In this document: positions 1 to 12,510 of the stretch, piece by piece | Layout of the letters: every line of letters starts with the position of its first letter | How positions within the stretch are numbered: position 1 is the stretch's first letter | From: Lutjanus erythropterus | Lineage: Eukaryota > Chordata > Actinopteri > Lutjaniformes > Lutjanidae | Direction: 5' to 3' | Length of the DNA stretch: 64,000 bases | Assembly: GCA_020091685.1 (NCBI GenBank) | Contig: CM034600.1 | Location: 6,337,837-6,401,836 of the forward strand | Notes under the pieces: generated by a model | Database searches by the model: none | What the model saw: the letters and a program-made list of their open reading frames with translations, nothing else | What the model was told of the DNA's origin: nothing | Translations under genes and position numbers: made by a program

Positions 1-264
1 TGACTGCCCCACATGCCAACATATGGTTGCCAGACAGACAAACTCCTCCAGCAGCAGACATCAGCTCCATCACAGAGACGCTGAGGTGGCTGCAGATTGT
101 TATTAGGTATTTTCATACTAATATGCCGCAGCTAGTGAACATATGTAATATTTATCAACTCCCCAAACTGGCTCTGACTTCCCCTGTCACGGTCTCTATA
201 TGTGTGTGTCTATGTGAGAGTTTGTTTTACCTGCAAATTCTATAATTATACAGAAGCAACAGCA
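1..264. other. No gene recognised
   Basis: Short AT-rich stretch at the window edge. A 72-codon open frame from 27 has no family resemblance that I recognise and no splice context, so I do not call it. Confidence 0.4.
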
Positions 265-660
265 TGAGGAATAGCAAAGGAGAAGAGAGCGATCCTTTTC
301 CCGCCATTTGGAATGAGTTAAAACCATATGCGGCCACAGCCGCGTGGCATGGAAAAACAGGATGGAAAGAGACAGAAAGGGAGTGGAAAGCTATAGGAAG
401 ATGTAATGGTTTTCAAATGGGCGTTGTGCATGTCTGTGGGCGGCGAGGACCCTGAGGGGAAGGGGACACACAACGGAGGGTTTCCTTATGGAGCGGGGAT
501 ACCCCCCTTTTAGAGGGATTTCCCAGAAGTGGCCTCCCTCGCTGCACGTTCCATTTACTGTACAATCTACAAGGCGGCGACTCGTCCGCCAGGAGGTAAT
601 TACATGGGAGGAATGAGTCAGCCGCTGCACCTGAAATAGACACAGCCTGCAAAAATGCCA
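265..660. promoter_or_regulatory. Candidate conserved regulatory block (GC-rich)
   Basis: This block is clearly richer in GC and CpG than its surroundings. It contains an AP-1/NF-E2-like site (GAGTCAGC, near 615) and several GC-rich runs around 430-600. Overlapping open frames on both strands show no recognisable protein. The call rests on composition only; alignment with other fish would decide it. Confidence 0.25.
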
Positions 661-3030
661 TTAGCAGATGGGACAGATATAACTGCAGGCTCTGAGAACC
701 AATGGAAAAGCTGGAAAAATCTGAGCAAATCTCTGTACATTTCTTGCTCTTTCAAAGTATATGAGGATAAAATAAATCTATTTCACATGAGCTGTTTTAT
801 GCAGAGTAGTTTCATTAATAATAACCTCAGACTGTTGCTGGTGTTAACTTTGAGTTATAATATTTCAATTAATTTCTAGACTTCAATTTCTAGACAAAGA
901 AAGGCTCTACTTTGCAACTTTTCTTTAACTTTTAAAGAAGATATAGCACATTCCACCTTCCAAATGAAATTCTAAACTCAATTCAGTACATTAAAACATG
1001 AATTCTTTCTTTAATACACTTCTCTTGGTCTGGTATGACCAGTAGATTGTACATTTTTCATTGATGTTGCAGTGTAAACAATGCTACTGAGTCATATTCC
1101 TGATCTTGTGACTCACCCACCTGAGCTACTGGATAATAACATTTACTGTCATCCCATTATTTCCACTTCTGGTCACACTGAAAGACCACAAGAAGCAACA
1201 ATTAAGAGATGTTGTAATCACTCTTGGTTTGGTAGACCAGGCCACTGATGTGACAAGACAACCAGAAAAGGGTGATTAATTTGGTGTTTTGGACTGTGTA
1301 ATAATTTGGGAACTATTTTACCTATTTTCCCTTAAAAAAAAAAAAATCTGAACTGCCAACATCACCTCAAAGAAGAGTGAGTTGGTTAAAGTCTCGGGGC
1401 CTACCAGCCACACTGCTACTACCACCATCAGCCTTACAGGGGGACGTCATGTGACTTGGTTAATGTAGTCCTGGACAGAGTCCAGTCCTGCAGCGACAGG
1501 TAAGCAAAACCTGTTCCCCCATGGGACCTAAACAGAGCACACTTTTCACACCTCAGCTCTTTGTTTGTGATCGTGCTGGGCTCAGAGTACTGGTGACCTA
1601 CATTCAGTTCTGTCCCTGAATGTATCCAGTGTAGACACAAGGAAGGACACGCTGTATAAATCATGGACCGTTTCAATGATGTCACTCATATGTTTCTTAA
1701 CAGGTATTGTGAAAGTCATGGTATGTTGGCTCTGGCCATCGTAATTTGGCAGTGCCTGACTCAGCTCAACCCACGCTCCACTTCTTGCCCCATTTTTGGA
1801 TTAGCAGGGTATTAACTGAGGGCACCTGTGAGGTCACCCACCTGCTGCTCGAAGCAGGCACACCCTTAATTATGCATAACTTTTAGCCTTAATATTATTC
1901 AGATGGGTGAGTTATATAAAATATACAGTTCATACAGTTTTCATTGAAGGGGAAATAAGCTTAAAAAGTTTTTTTTAAAGAGTTTTTGTACCAGGCTGTA
2001 AATGTTTATTTCTGCTGTAAAATTGTGCATATTAATATGGAGGTCTATTGGGATTAGTCTGACTCACTGGATGCACACTACCTACACGCCAAAAAGGGCA
2101 AATTAGCACCTGGGATACTAATGGTACAAATGTAAACAAGCTAACAGCTGTTACCTTTTCTTTTGCAGTGATGCAGTCATATATTAATAAGATGTAGTGT
2201 CACAGCAGGACAAGCAGATGAGACTAAAAAAGTTAGTTAACTGACTCAGAAATGTCAGTTACACAGCAAAATCTACTTAAAGTTAAGTTAAGCAAAGGTG
2301 TATTATATTTAGAATATATTTAAGTTTTCATTTGTGAGAGGAATAAATATTTTGTTCCTCGTTACAAAACGTACATAGGCTCACTTAAAAGGACTAGTGC
2401 GTACAATTTAGTGGCGTCTAGCAGTGAAGTTGCATACCGGAACTAACTGAATAAGCCTTGCCTCACCCTCCCCTTCCAAGTGTCTAGGAAAGGCTTTGTC
2501 TAGAGCCAGTCTTTGGTTTGTTCATTCTGGGCCACTGTAGAAAAATGGCAGCCTCTGTGGTCAAGACCCCGCACAATCGATATAAATGAGTCATAAAGGT
2601 GACAAAAACACAACAATTCTTGTTTACAGGAGATTATACACAAATGAAAACATTAAGAATTTTATATTCCATTTCTACCATATCCTGTCAATCTTACAAA
2701 GTGGAACTTTAAAATTTACCAACATTTGCTAACATTAGCCACCATTAACTACTGGTCAGAATAGACCAAGTAATGTAGCAGCAAAACTCTTGAATGTATT
2801 GAAGTAAGTAGGGCGCATTTTATTTCTCATAAATTCAACTTTTCATTTGTAAGATGAAGAATTTCTTATAACGTGTTACAAAAGCTATGTAATCTCACTT
2901 TAAACTATCATTTATATGTGTAGGATAATCCCAGGTTGGCCAGTGTGGTTCAAACCATGTAATTGGCTTCACATTAAAAGCCTGTGTTGTCAACAGGAAC
3001 ACTTGATTCTCACACACGTCTCAATCAATG
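661..3030. other. Intergenic, no gene recognised
   Basis: AT-rich sequence with short open frames only and no recognisable domain, tRNA or long repeat. I see nothing that supports a gene. Confidence 0.5.
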
Positions 3031-3039
3031 GCTGATTCT

Positions 3040-3600
3040 TCTGAGAGTCAAACTTGGCCGGTTTGAACATTCTTTGAGACCAGACAGTGGTCATTCTTTC
3101 ACTCCCCCGACTTTTCATTCTCTTTATCCTTGACTGAGACTGAGACCGCTTTGGAGAACTTTTTTTTCACACTGTGCCTGTCCACTCAAATGAGCCCATT
3201 GTGTCTGAAAACATCCAGCCCAGCAGCTCAGACACCGAGGGGTGCGGAGAATAGCTCTGAAAAGTTGGACCCTGGCTACTGCAGTGTGTTCTTGCACGCG
3301 CTTGTGAAATGTGGTGTGTCAACTCCACCGGGGGTTTGCCAAGAAGCGTCTATACAGGCCCGTTATGCGTGGTGCCCAGCGGGGTCGTAAAATAACGGTC
3401 CGGGCATAGCAATTTCCCCAATGAACTCTGCAGATTTGTTTCTCGTTGCCATGGTAATGTGGTGAGCGCCCAGTTTGGAACTTTCTTTCCATGGCAGCGC
3501 TCTGCGTCAGAGGGAGGGATTCTGGGAGCAATTACTGAGCGGGAATTTGGGGTTGCAGTGGGGAGGAGGCGGAGACGCAGAGGCTAAGAATGTCTGACTG
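3040..3600. promoter_or_regulatory. Candidate regulatory block with an RFX X-box-like site
   Basis: Island of higher GC and CpG in AT-rich DNA. It contains GTTGCCATGGTAAT at 3445-3458, which matches the RFX X-box pattern (GTTGCC and GGTAAC half sites) except for the last base, and a GC-rich GGAGGCGGAG stretch near 3563. Short open frames on both strands have no recognisable domain. It could be an enhancer, an unrecognised promoter, or a non-coding first exon. Confidence 0.3.
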
Positions 3601-3749
3601 TGTGAAAGAAACTGAAGGAGTGAAAAAGAAAGTGAATTAGACCGTGTGTACTGTAAACGGTCTACACTATTGTGTGTGCATGTAAAAAAGAAAGCAAAAG
3701 ATTAAATTCTCTGTCTTACTGTCAGCCTCTTTCAGCCTCTAGAGGTTTA

Positions 3750-5520
3750 TTTTCAGACAGCAATTTCCCCTTAAAGCTCCCATGAAATCAAAATCAATAT
3801 GTAAGTGTTTTTTAATCAATGTATTGATCTATACATCATCTATATGCCAGTATGTGGCCCAACAATGACAAAAAAAAAGTTGTTTTGTAGGTATTCACGG
3901 GTATTTTTATTGGTAGTATGTCTTTTTCTGGAAAACTAATAAAAACTGTTGATGACTCACCCTGCTCTCGGGGGCGTTAGTAAATTTGCATCCAATTAAA
4001 TGTTTTCTTGCTCATGACACAGTGGAGCATAGAAGGAGAAAACATCCACTCACTGGAGCAGACTGGAATGTTACTGGAGGCTGGGCCTCACTGCTCAAAA
4101 GCACAACTTTAAAACTTTTTTCACTTATTTGGGTAAAGCTGGATGATATTTTAAGGAGAAAATATTTTCTGTTCCCCCTCTGATGCCTTCCAGCTGCTCA
4201 GCTTCAACTTTAATTTATTTGATTACAGACTCTCCTAATGGACAAGATAGTTTTAGCCATTTCTAAAAAAGCTAACTGAAAATGTCAGGTTTTAGCTCCT
4301 ATTAATGAACATTAACACAACCAGGCTTGAACCAGGATGAACACAGCCTCCAAGATCGCCAGGAAATACAGCACAGAGGTCATTTACTGAGTGTCCTGAT
4401 TGACAGATAGCTTTACTTGTTGCTAAAGTAAGTTAGCTAACCACTAACTTAGTTAGCTCAGTTAGCCATGACCCAGCAAAAAAGCCACCTTGGTACTTGA
4501 GCATATTCCTTGTCCTCAAACTCATCGGAGCTCTCCTGATGGACAAGGTAGCTTTAGCTGTTTCTAAAGTAGCTAACCATAACTCTTAGCTACTAGCTGC
4601 CGTTGATGGGCAACAGAACCAGGCTCAGCAGCCTCCCAGTGAACACAGCTGGTCACTGGGACAAACACAACCTCCGAGATCAACAGAGAATAAAGCACAG
4701 AGGTTGTTTACGGAGTGCCCTGATAGAAAGATAGCTTTCATTGTTGCTGAGGTAAGGTAGCACATGTATCTCTGTTAGCCATGATTCAGCCTCAGGGTGC
4801 AGGGAGCAAGAAAACAGCCACAGTTTCCTATTCTCTGTCGCCAAACTCACCGGAGCAAGTGGAATGTTTCTTGGGAGCATGCATCAATGTACGAAAGAAC
4901 CACTTTGTAATTTTATTCTGATCCAATCCAGCTGCTCAGCTTCAACTCTCAGTTATTAAATTACAGTGTGTCATGATGGACGGATAGCTTTAGCTTACTT
5001 GTTGCTAAAGTAGCCAACTATAACTCTTAGCTACTGTTAGTGGCCGACAGAACTGGGCTCAGCAGCTTTCCAGTGAACATGACTTATCACCAGGATGAAC
5101 ACAGCCTCCGTGAGCGTCAGGAAACACATCATACCGAAGTGGTGTTCTTGTGGGTGGGTTAGCTCCCTGTTGTTTGGCTAACTGAGATAAATGCGGTTAG
5201 TGGTTTGCTAACTTACTTTAGCTCGATTAGCCCAGCAAACTGCTGTTAGCTCAGTGAGCAGTGGCTGAGCCCCGTTGGTGCTGGGAGTCAAACACAGCAA
5301 GAAAACCACCTCGGCACTATAGCCTGTTCCCTGGCCTCGGTCGGTCTCGGAGGCTGCTCTCCCTCCTAACGTTACATCCACGTGCTGATGGCGGGGGACA
5401 TAATTCAAAGTGCTATTAGCTACTGTAAATGCCAATCATTATTGGAGACAAGCCCCTCCCTTGCTTCCTGTTTAAACACACAAGCAATAGCACCGCCAGC
5501 TGTTTCAAGGGAACTTTGAA
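3750..5520. repeat. Dispersed repeat with internal about 370-bp direct repeats
   Basis: The phrases 'CTGCTCAGCTTCAACT', 'TGATGGAC...TAGCTTTAGC' and 'GTGAACACAGC...CCTCC' recur about every 370 bp (near 4195, 4540 and 4930). Related sequence occurs inverted in intron 5 of the third keratin gene (about 38.95-40.2 kb), and part of it again at 57.2-57.5 kb. It is a dispersed fish repeat of undetermined class; no transposase frame is visible. Confidence 0.6.
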
Positions 5521-7340
5521 ATGAAGTCCTACGTGCCACATTCTTGTATAACACTCGTTTATACTGAACTGACCTACACCCTATAGGCCTTCCTCAGAGG
5601 TGACACACCCTTCTGAGCCTTTCCTGCAGCATTCTTACAAGTCTCTTTACCTTGGGGTCTCTGATGACACGTACTTCCAAGGAAAACACAAAGTTCCTGT
5701 TCAACTCTTACTCATTTACAATTTTGTTAACCTTTCTCCTCTTTACCCAGTGTCCCACACGTTAATCATTCTGTAGAATCTGCAGAATATCTTCCCAGCA
5801 TCTCAACCCACTCCCATCCTTGACACCTAAATCACTCCACTCCACCCTTTATCTGCTCTGAATTTATCTAGCCTTCAAATACACTGTACAAACCCTGACT
5901 CCCCACCATGATTCCTGAGTAATACGGTATACTGTATGTCCACCCTGCTGACTAAAACTTAAAATAATTTCTCTCCTTCTTGGAATGTTGTATTATTATT
6001 GTTCTGTATGTAATATTTTCATGCCCAAATGGAACAAGTTGAAGGAAGAATAGGTTGATTGCAAATGACTCCCAAAACGACATAAATGACCACTGGTACC
6101 AGTGACAGGTGAACTGGACCTTAGGGTGACATAAGTCATGTGGGATAAATCATGTGAACTTATCATGTGCACAAGTTAGTAAACCAACAGCAGTGTGGTT
6201 AGGTTTAGGCACAAACATTATTTAGTTATGTTTTCGGGCAATATTGTGGTTTGGGTAACAATGTGTGTTACGTATGTCACATGATGGAAGTGATGTGACG
6301 GAAATCACATGAAGGAAGTAATGTATATAACAAAACTTAGGCAACTTAAAGTGAAAGTCCTGTGTTTGACCCATCCATCCACCCTGACCTCCAATCATAA
6401 TTACTACAGCCGCTACAGCTCACCGCCTATAGGGCTGTTTTTCAGGTGAGGACAGGCTGTTTCAATTAGAGTCAATTGTCCATTTCCAAGCATCTGACTG
6501 CCACATTGCTATGCATTTTCTGCAGACCAGCAACTTGAGAATGCTTTAAAGGAATTGTTCAAAGTACTGTAATTGTGAAGCTTTTAGCTAAGCTTAGCAC
6601 AAAGACTAGAGGCAGAAAACAGCCTCTAGTCAAATTTTACAATACATATGCACAAACAGCAAAGCTAATAAGAATTTAGTCAGTAGGACCAACTTTTTAA
6701 CTTATGTAAAGTATGGAAGTTATGTAACATACATAAGTTATATTAAATAACTTGCATACACTGTGTACATTACACTATTTAAGTTACATTAACTTAACTA
6801 ACATACTTATTATAACCCAAACCATAATCTTTTCCTAAACATAATAAAGTAGCTTTTGTGCATTTAGTTTCTTGGATGTTTGGATAATAAGATAAGATAA
6901 AACTTTATATATTTACCGTGAAGCCTGCATGTGGGAAAACATGGGAAAAACTGGGTGAACATGTTGCATATAGAAACAAAGGGATTACTTGCTAATCAGC
7001 AGGATTATAACAAGTGCATGTTTTTAATGAATGTGTCTGCAAAACTGCAAAAAACTGAAAACATACTGAAGGTATCTACAAATTTCATTGGCACCATATT
7101 TCATTTGTTTCCCTACAATATCTGCTACATTCTTATAGTTATATTCAGGCAACTTAAAGACACTTGCTTGAGGTTAGGGAAAGATCACATTCTTGGTTCA
7201 GTAATTAAAAACTCAACACTGGCATGATGCTCTGACAGGAGGTGCCAACTCTTTCATATTTAACCAAAGCACAAGTTTTAAATCCCTAAACTTAGCCAAT
7301 GTGCTTTTGTTTCCTTAGCTCAACCACACGGGACGCAGAT
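5521..7340. other. Intergenic, no gene recognised
   Basis: AT-rich. It holds GTTAGGTTTAGGCAC-type sequence near 6200 (a phrase common in fish repeats) and a GCTAAGCTTAGCACAAAG-type repeat fragment at about 6560-6630. A 98-codon open frame at 6931-7227 has no recognised domain, splice context or promoter. Confidence 0.45.
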
Positions 7341-7360
7341 TGTGAACTCATATCTCCAGT

Positions 7361-7391
7361 GTAGTAGTGGTGTAGTAGTAGTAGTAGTAGT
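7361..7391. repeat. GTA/TAG trinucleotide microsatellite
   Basis: Nearly pure run of GTA triplets with one GTG interruption. Confidence 0.9.
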
Positions 7392-8389
7392 TCACATAGT
7401 GAACCTGGAAAAATGTTTCCAAATGTGTTTGGCACAACTTGATAAAAGTCTGTACCACATCTATAATAGTTCTGATAGTCTGCACTTTGGTAACCTCTGT
7501 GGTTTGAGGCAGAGTTCGTTCCAAACATTTTAATGACTCAGACTGTACGGAGCATTAATGGTCATTAATGGCCTGATTCCAGTCTGACCAAAGTTACGCA
7601 TCAATTGTAACATTCACACGATTGTAATCACTCCTATTATTACACAATTCAGTCTTTTGTTTGCTTTTGATTAGTAAAGATTACATTCTTGAAATAAATC
7701 TACGTGAACGTCCCTTGTCTCTGCATGTCAGCAAGCACAGGTGAAGTCAGGTAACAGGGTGGGTCTATGATCGGATCTAAACTGAAGAAAAAGTGAGTTT
7801 TAGTTGGACAAGTCAAATTTTTCATCTTCAGTTGGTTGAAATACACAAGAGATACATTTTGATAACACAGACAATCCCTCTCTGATGTCAAGTCCTCAAT
7901 CAGTGTTTAATTTAGCGTCAGTGTATCGAATCTTACTTTACCTTTAATTTGTATCTATTTTTCCTGTGTCTGCAACACAGCTTTGTTACATATGACCTGG
8001 GATACAATGACACAGTGTTTGCAACTTTCATGTGTTATTTTTTCCAGTGCTCCACCCTGAAGGCCACATACTCCATTACTGACCTCACTACACCCAGGCC
8101 GGTGACCTCTGACCTCTTCCTTTGTTATCTGTGCATCTGTCCACTCCTCCTGTCTAGCAAACTGAGAGCCTTTCAACAATTACCACATTAATAAAAGTTT
8201 TAAAAATGTGTTATGACTCAGATTTAAAGACCTGCTTCTCTGCAGTGAAAAGAATGACAAATGCATTCATCAGCATTTTGTAATTTTAAGATATATACAA
8301 ATGTAAACCCCCATCAGTCATCCTTGTCCCACCCCATCTCCCTAACCTTCTGTCAATAAATGACACACAAAGAAATTATTGATAGTTAT

Positions 8390-8890
8390 TTGATGTGTCA
8401 TGTGGTTGTTTTGTATTTCTTTGTGGTTGTTCTGTGGGGTTTTTAGGTGTTTTACATCTCTTTATGGTTGATTTCTGGTTTTTTAATGCTTTACGTCTCT
8501 CTGTTGCTGTTTTGCGTATCTTTGTGGTTGTTTTGCATCTTTGTGGTTGTTTTGTTGTTCTTATTAGTAATTTTGCGTGTCTTTGTGGTTATTTAGTCTT
8601 TCTTTTTAGTCATTTTACTTGTCATTTCAGTTGTTTTGTGTTTCTTTTTAATCGTTTTGCATCTGCGGTTGTTTTGTGTCTCTCGTTGGCTGTTTTGCAT
8701 TTCTTTGTAGTCATTTTATGTCTATTTGTGGTTGTTTTGTGTTTCTCTGTGGTTGTTTAATGTCTCTTTGTGGTTGTTTTGTGTCTCTTACTGGCTGCTT
8801 TTGCATTTCTTTATAGTCATTTTATGTGTCTTTGTGGTTGCTTTGTGTGTCTTTTTAGTCTTTTTTGTCTCTTTGCAGTCATTTTATTGG
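8390..8890 (+). repeat. Imperfect T/G-rich minisatellite
   Basis: About 20-24 imperfect copies of a roughly 21-nt unit resembling TTTTGTGTCTCTTTGTGGTTG. A 121-codon frame at 8395-8760 is a by-product of the repeat: its translation is a monotonous Phe/Leu/Val/Cys run. It is not a gene. Confidence 0.8.
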
Positions 8891-8894
8891 CCTT

Positions 8895-10920
8895 ACATTA
8901 ATAAATGTTAACATTCACCTCATGGAAAGGTTCTGTCCAGAGGCTACAGGCCCATATGCTGTAGTACCACTGAGTAATTCATCTCAATACTGACAAGCCA
9001 ACCACCTATAAGTTATTGTCGGGGTGGCCAATCCAGTGGCACTGTGCCCCTCTGGTCCTATCTGAGAGACTAACGTGCTAATTTATATTTCCAGCTGTCA
9101 TACTTTACTCATATTTTACTTCAGAAAAACTTTTGTCTGTCTCTTTTTATCTGCAGCGTCTTCAGACACACACCCTTCATTAAAACCCTTATAAAAGCTC
9201 ACAGAGTTCTCCTGTCTCGTCTCGGCCACCTGCTGCCTCATCCGCCCCCTGCCGACATGAACAATCACATCTCAGGCTTCCTGGAACCGTGCGGCAGTCA
9301 TTCCTTTAATCATGATCACCCTCACTGCACATTGTTTTGGACTTAACAGGTACCAAAGAAAAACACCCTCCGACATTATGTCTGGGCTAGTCATTTTTCT
9401 CGCATACACGCTCGGGAACTCTGACGGGCATTTCCCGTCGATAGCAGATTGTCTCATATCAGATCAGTGATTCAGCAGCGTCTGCAGTGGGACACTGCAC
9501 CTGGTGGGAATGTTCCACACACCTGTAAATTGTCTGCACACAAGTGATTTCCATCTGTCGTCCCCCTCGGTGAGTCACTCTGATCATCTTCAGTTTCACA
9601 GTCTCACCCTGAGTTGCATGGACGGTGGTGCATAAGGGTCATTCTACAAAAACAATCTGGGTGACACAAATCTGCTGAAGTTCATTTGTTCTTACATACC
9701 TTAAACTTATTTACTAGCAACAGATAACTTCTTAACTTGATCTGTTTGGTTTTAGTTAGCCTGTGGTAGACAGATAGATAGACATGGTAGACAGATGGCT
9801 CATGACCTATAATGTCAACAAAATTTATAGAAATCAATTTTATCTGTCAAACCAACAAACAAAATATTGCTAGAAAGTTTTTTTGTTTGTTTGTTTTTTT
9901 TTAAAGAAGCCTCAGCTATTATCAAAATCATTTAATTATTCAGTTTAATATTTTTTTCTGGGTTTTTTTTCACCCACTTGGCTATGAGATGAGTAGCACC
10001 AATCAAAAGCTTCATGCAAAACTCTAAAATAAATCATGACATTTAACAGACAAAAAAAGACAGAAATCTGACTTTCCACATGCCATTGTCCACTGCAACT
10101 CCAGTGACCTGGCATTATTTCAAAATAAAAGTGTTTTGTGAAGCTGTAACACCAATGACATGACAATTTTGGGTGGCTGATATATATTTTTGGTATTATT
10201 AATAAATAATAATTATTTATTCACCATTCCAATGTTCTACTTTGTGTATGCAATGTAAATGTACATGTGAGTGAGATATAATTAATTCCAAAAATATTTT
10301 ATGATGAAAAGTATACGGCTTCACTTACATGTATGAGCAAAGTGACAAGGCAATTCCTTGAATGTGGCATTTTAAAAAGTGCTGAAATTAAACATTAGAT
10401 GAATACACTTTGTTTTGTCATTGCAGGGGCAATCTTCATTTGTTGAGCATATATATTTAGCTCAAAGGATTTTGGTGAATGAAAGAAGAAATGACACTTT
10501 GCCACCATTTTTGTGGAATGAATCATACTGTCACACTGAGCCAGAAGTGTCACATAGAGACACTGCTGTCAGCTGATGTCTTCACAGGGTGAGTACGTGG
10601 TGGTGCTTGTGGGGAAGTTATGACTGAAGGCTCTTGTGTCAATAGGAGTTTTAATGGGAGTTCCTTTGAAATCATCCATGGTGGCCTGTCCTCCTACTGA
10701 ATGAGGTGTTGAGTGATGAATAGTCGAGGGCTCGGTCAGTATCTAACCCGGGGTCAGATACTGGACGATCTGTGGCCCTCGGCCAGGCCCATAAAGGAGA
10801 CTTCTCAGCGGCCGTCCTCTGCTTCTGTCAGTGCTGCTCTGATTTAGCACTTTGTGTGGGTGTTCTGACCCCCGAGCATGAGAACAAGAGTCCTACAGTC
10901 TCAATGAACAGCTCGAGCCA
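8895..10920. other. Intergenic, no gene recognised
   Basis: Mostly AT-rich with short poly-T tracts. Two somewhat GC-richer patches (about 9170-9600 and 10690-10910) might be conserved non-coding sequence, but nothing in them identifies a product. Confidence 0.4.
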
Positions 10921-10924
10921 GCTG

Positions 10925-11240
10925 AAATTAAAGGGACATTTATCCATCAAGATAGTTTTGGTGCGATTTGCAGAGTTTTGGAGATATTGCTTGCTTCTAC
11001 TCATGGATAAGAAGTTACAGCTCAGCCGTGGAGGACACCATTAATGTTTACATCCTGCACTCTCCTGAGCACAAGCCTCTCATCCATGAGTAGATGCACA
11101 TATTTCTCCAAAACTAGGTGCCACTGGGTTTGTGCTGCTCCAACCGCATCACCATGCCGACGGAAGGAGTGCTAGTAACAGTGTGGAATGTGACCAGTGA
11201 TGGCGTCCTCTCAACCATGAGTAGATGCACGCTTCCTTCT
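10925..11240 (-). repeat. Dispersed repeat, reverse copy
   Basis: Contains GCAGAGTTTTGGAGATATTG, the reverse complement of a phrase at about 56.0 kb and 60.5 kb, and the phrase ATGAGTAGATGCAC twice. It belongs to a dispersed family with other members at about 11.53-11.69, 51.33-51.56, 55.92-56.10 and 60.47-60.60 kb. Confidence 0.6.
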
Positions 11241-11251
11241 GCAAGGTGATC

Positions 11252-11525
11252 AGAGATGGGAAGTAACTAAGTACAAATACTTTGGGACTACTTAAGATGA
11301 TTTTTTCAGGTATCTGTACTTTACTTGAGTATTCTTTTTCAGACAACATTTTACTTTTACTCCCTAAATTTTTGAACAACTATCTCTACTCCTCCTTAAA
11401 TAACGTAACGAGACGCAACAAGACATAATGTGAGACGTAACATAAGATGAAACTGACATAACAAGATGAAACTGACTAAAAGACATGATAATACATAATG
11501 TAATAATACATAACAAGAAAAAAAT
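11252..11525 (-). mobile_element. Fragment of a TIR element, same family as the one at 37.06-37.97 kb
   Basis: CAGGTATCTGTACTTTACTT, GAGTATT and TTTTACTTTTACTCCCTA match the reverse complement of the right end of the 37-kb element. The following AAGACATAATGT/AACATAAGATG run is the reverse complement of its TCTTGTTACAT internal repeats. Only one end is present. Confidence 0.65.
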
Positions 11526-11529
11526 AATG

Positions 11530-11690
11530 TAAAAGTTGTGCTTTGAGCACCACAAGCCGAGTGTCATTTAGTTCCATTATATTCATGAGAAGGCAGATAT
11601 CTCATTCAGTAACTGACTCATACCAAAACAATCTAGATTGATTTATAGGCTGACCTGCGCTTTTAAGGTTTATACTCCAAAGAGTTTCAA
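11530..11690 (+). repeat. Dispersed repeat (TTTGAGCACCAC family)
   Basis: GTGCTTTGAGCACCACA, TTTAGTTCCATTA and GAGAAGGC occur in the same order as in the copies at about 51.35, 55.93 and 60.49 kb. Confidence 0.65.
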
Positions 11691-12064
11691 CTCATTATCA
11701 GATGATCATGAGTCAAACCCATGAGCGTATTACCTCAGCAACAAACACAACCCTTGTAACCAAACAGAGGGATGTCCAGACAGAGAAGTCAGGTGGTTTC
11801 AGGTGGCTTTCACTCTCACAGCGTAAAAGCCATATATAGACATACATGTCTGACCCTGTTACCCGCCCACATATCAAGCAAAAGTGAGAGTGTGGCCTGG
11901 CATACCATTTGTCGTACTGCAGGTGTGACTGTCTTGTGACTTCCCAGACTCAGCACCCATCCCGGTCAACGGCATTATTACACCAGGGTGTGATGATAAG
12001 GGTGGTGGAGTAAAGCAAACGGAGGCTTACAGTGTAAAGGAGTATTGCTCCTCCCATGTCCAGC

Positions 12065-12067
<3 letters not shown>

Positions 12068-12097
<30 letters not shown>
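12068..12097. repeat. CA microsatellite
   Basis: Uninterrupted run of about 15 AC dinucleotides. Confidence 0.95.
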
Positions 12098-12101
<4 letters not shown>

Positions 12102-12299
12102 AACACTGACATGCATTATGAGGTTGTTATCAGTGTTAAAGGTGCACTTCCACATGGAAATCCCTGTTTCTATAAAATAATTCAGATATTTAATTAAACA
12201 TCCGTAATTCTTTATTTTTTGAATCATGCCCTCAATGATGAGTTGGTTTTATTTGTCTGTATGCATTTAAACACAATGTGTGTAATTTCTGCTGCTCTC

Positions 12300-12510
12300 A
12301 ATCAAAACAATAACTAAAGCAGGACTTTGATGATGTTGTGAAGTAGCAAAGAATCATGGGAGTTGTTGTCTTCATCATTAACAACCACCACTGCCAAAGA
12401 AAATCTGACGTGACTCAGGCAGAAACCATGTTCACGCAAGAGATAATGCATTTTCGTTTTATTCACGTTTTGTTTTGTCATGTCGGGATTATACTCTGAA
12501 CAGATGTGGA
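12300..12510 (+). repeat. Dispersed repeat (CATGGGAGTTG family)
   Basis: Shares ATCATGGGAGTTG, a GTCTTCATC phrase and GGCAGAAACCATG with about 35.09-35.17 kb. Its 3' part also resembles sequence leading into keratin promoter modules at about 41.87 and 46.46 kb. Confidence 0.55.

Noticed and set aside
8395-8911. 121- and 61-codon hydrophobic frames
   Set aside because: Produced by the T/G-rich minisatellite; shifting frame within the same array gives similar runs.
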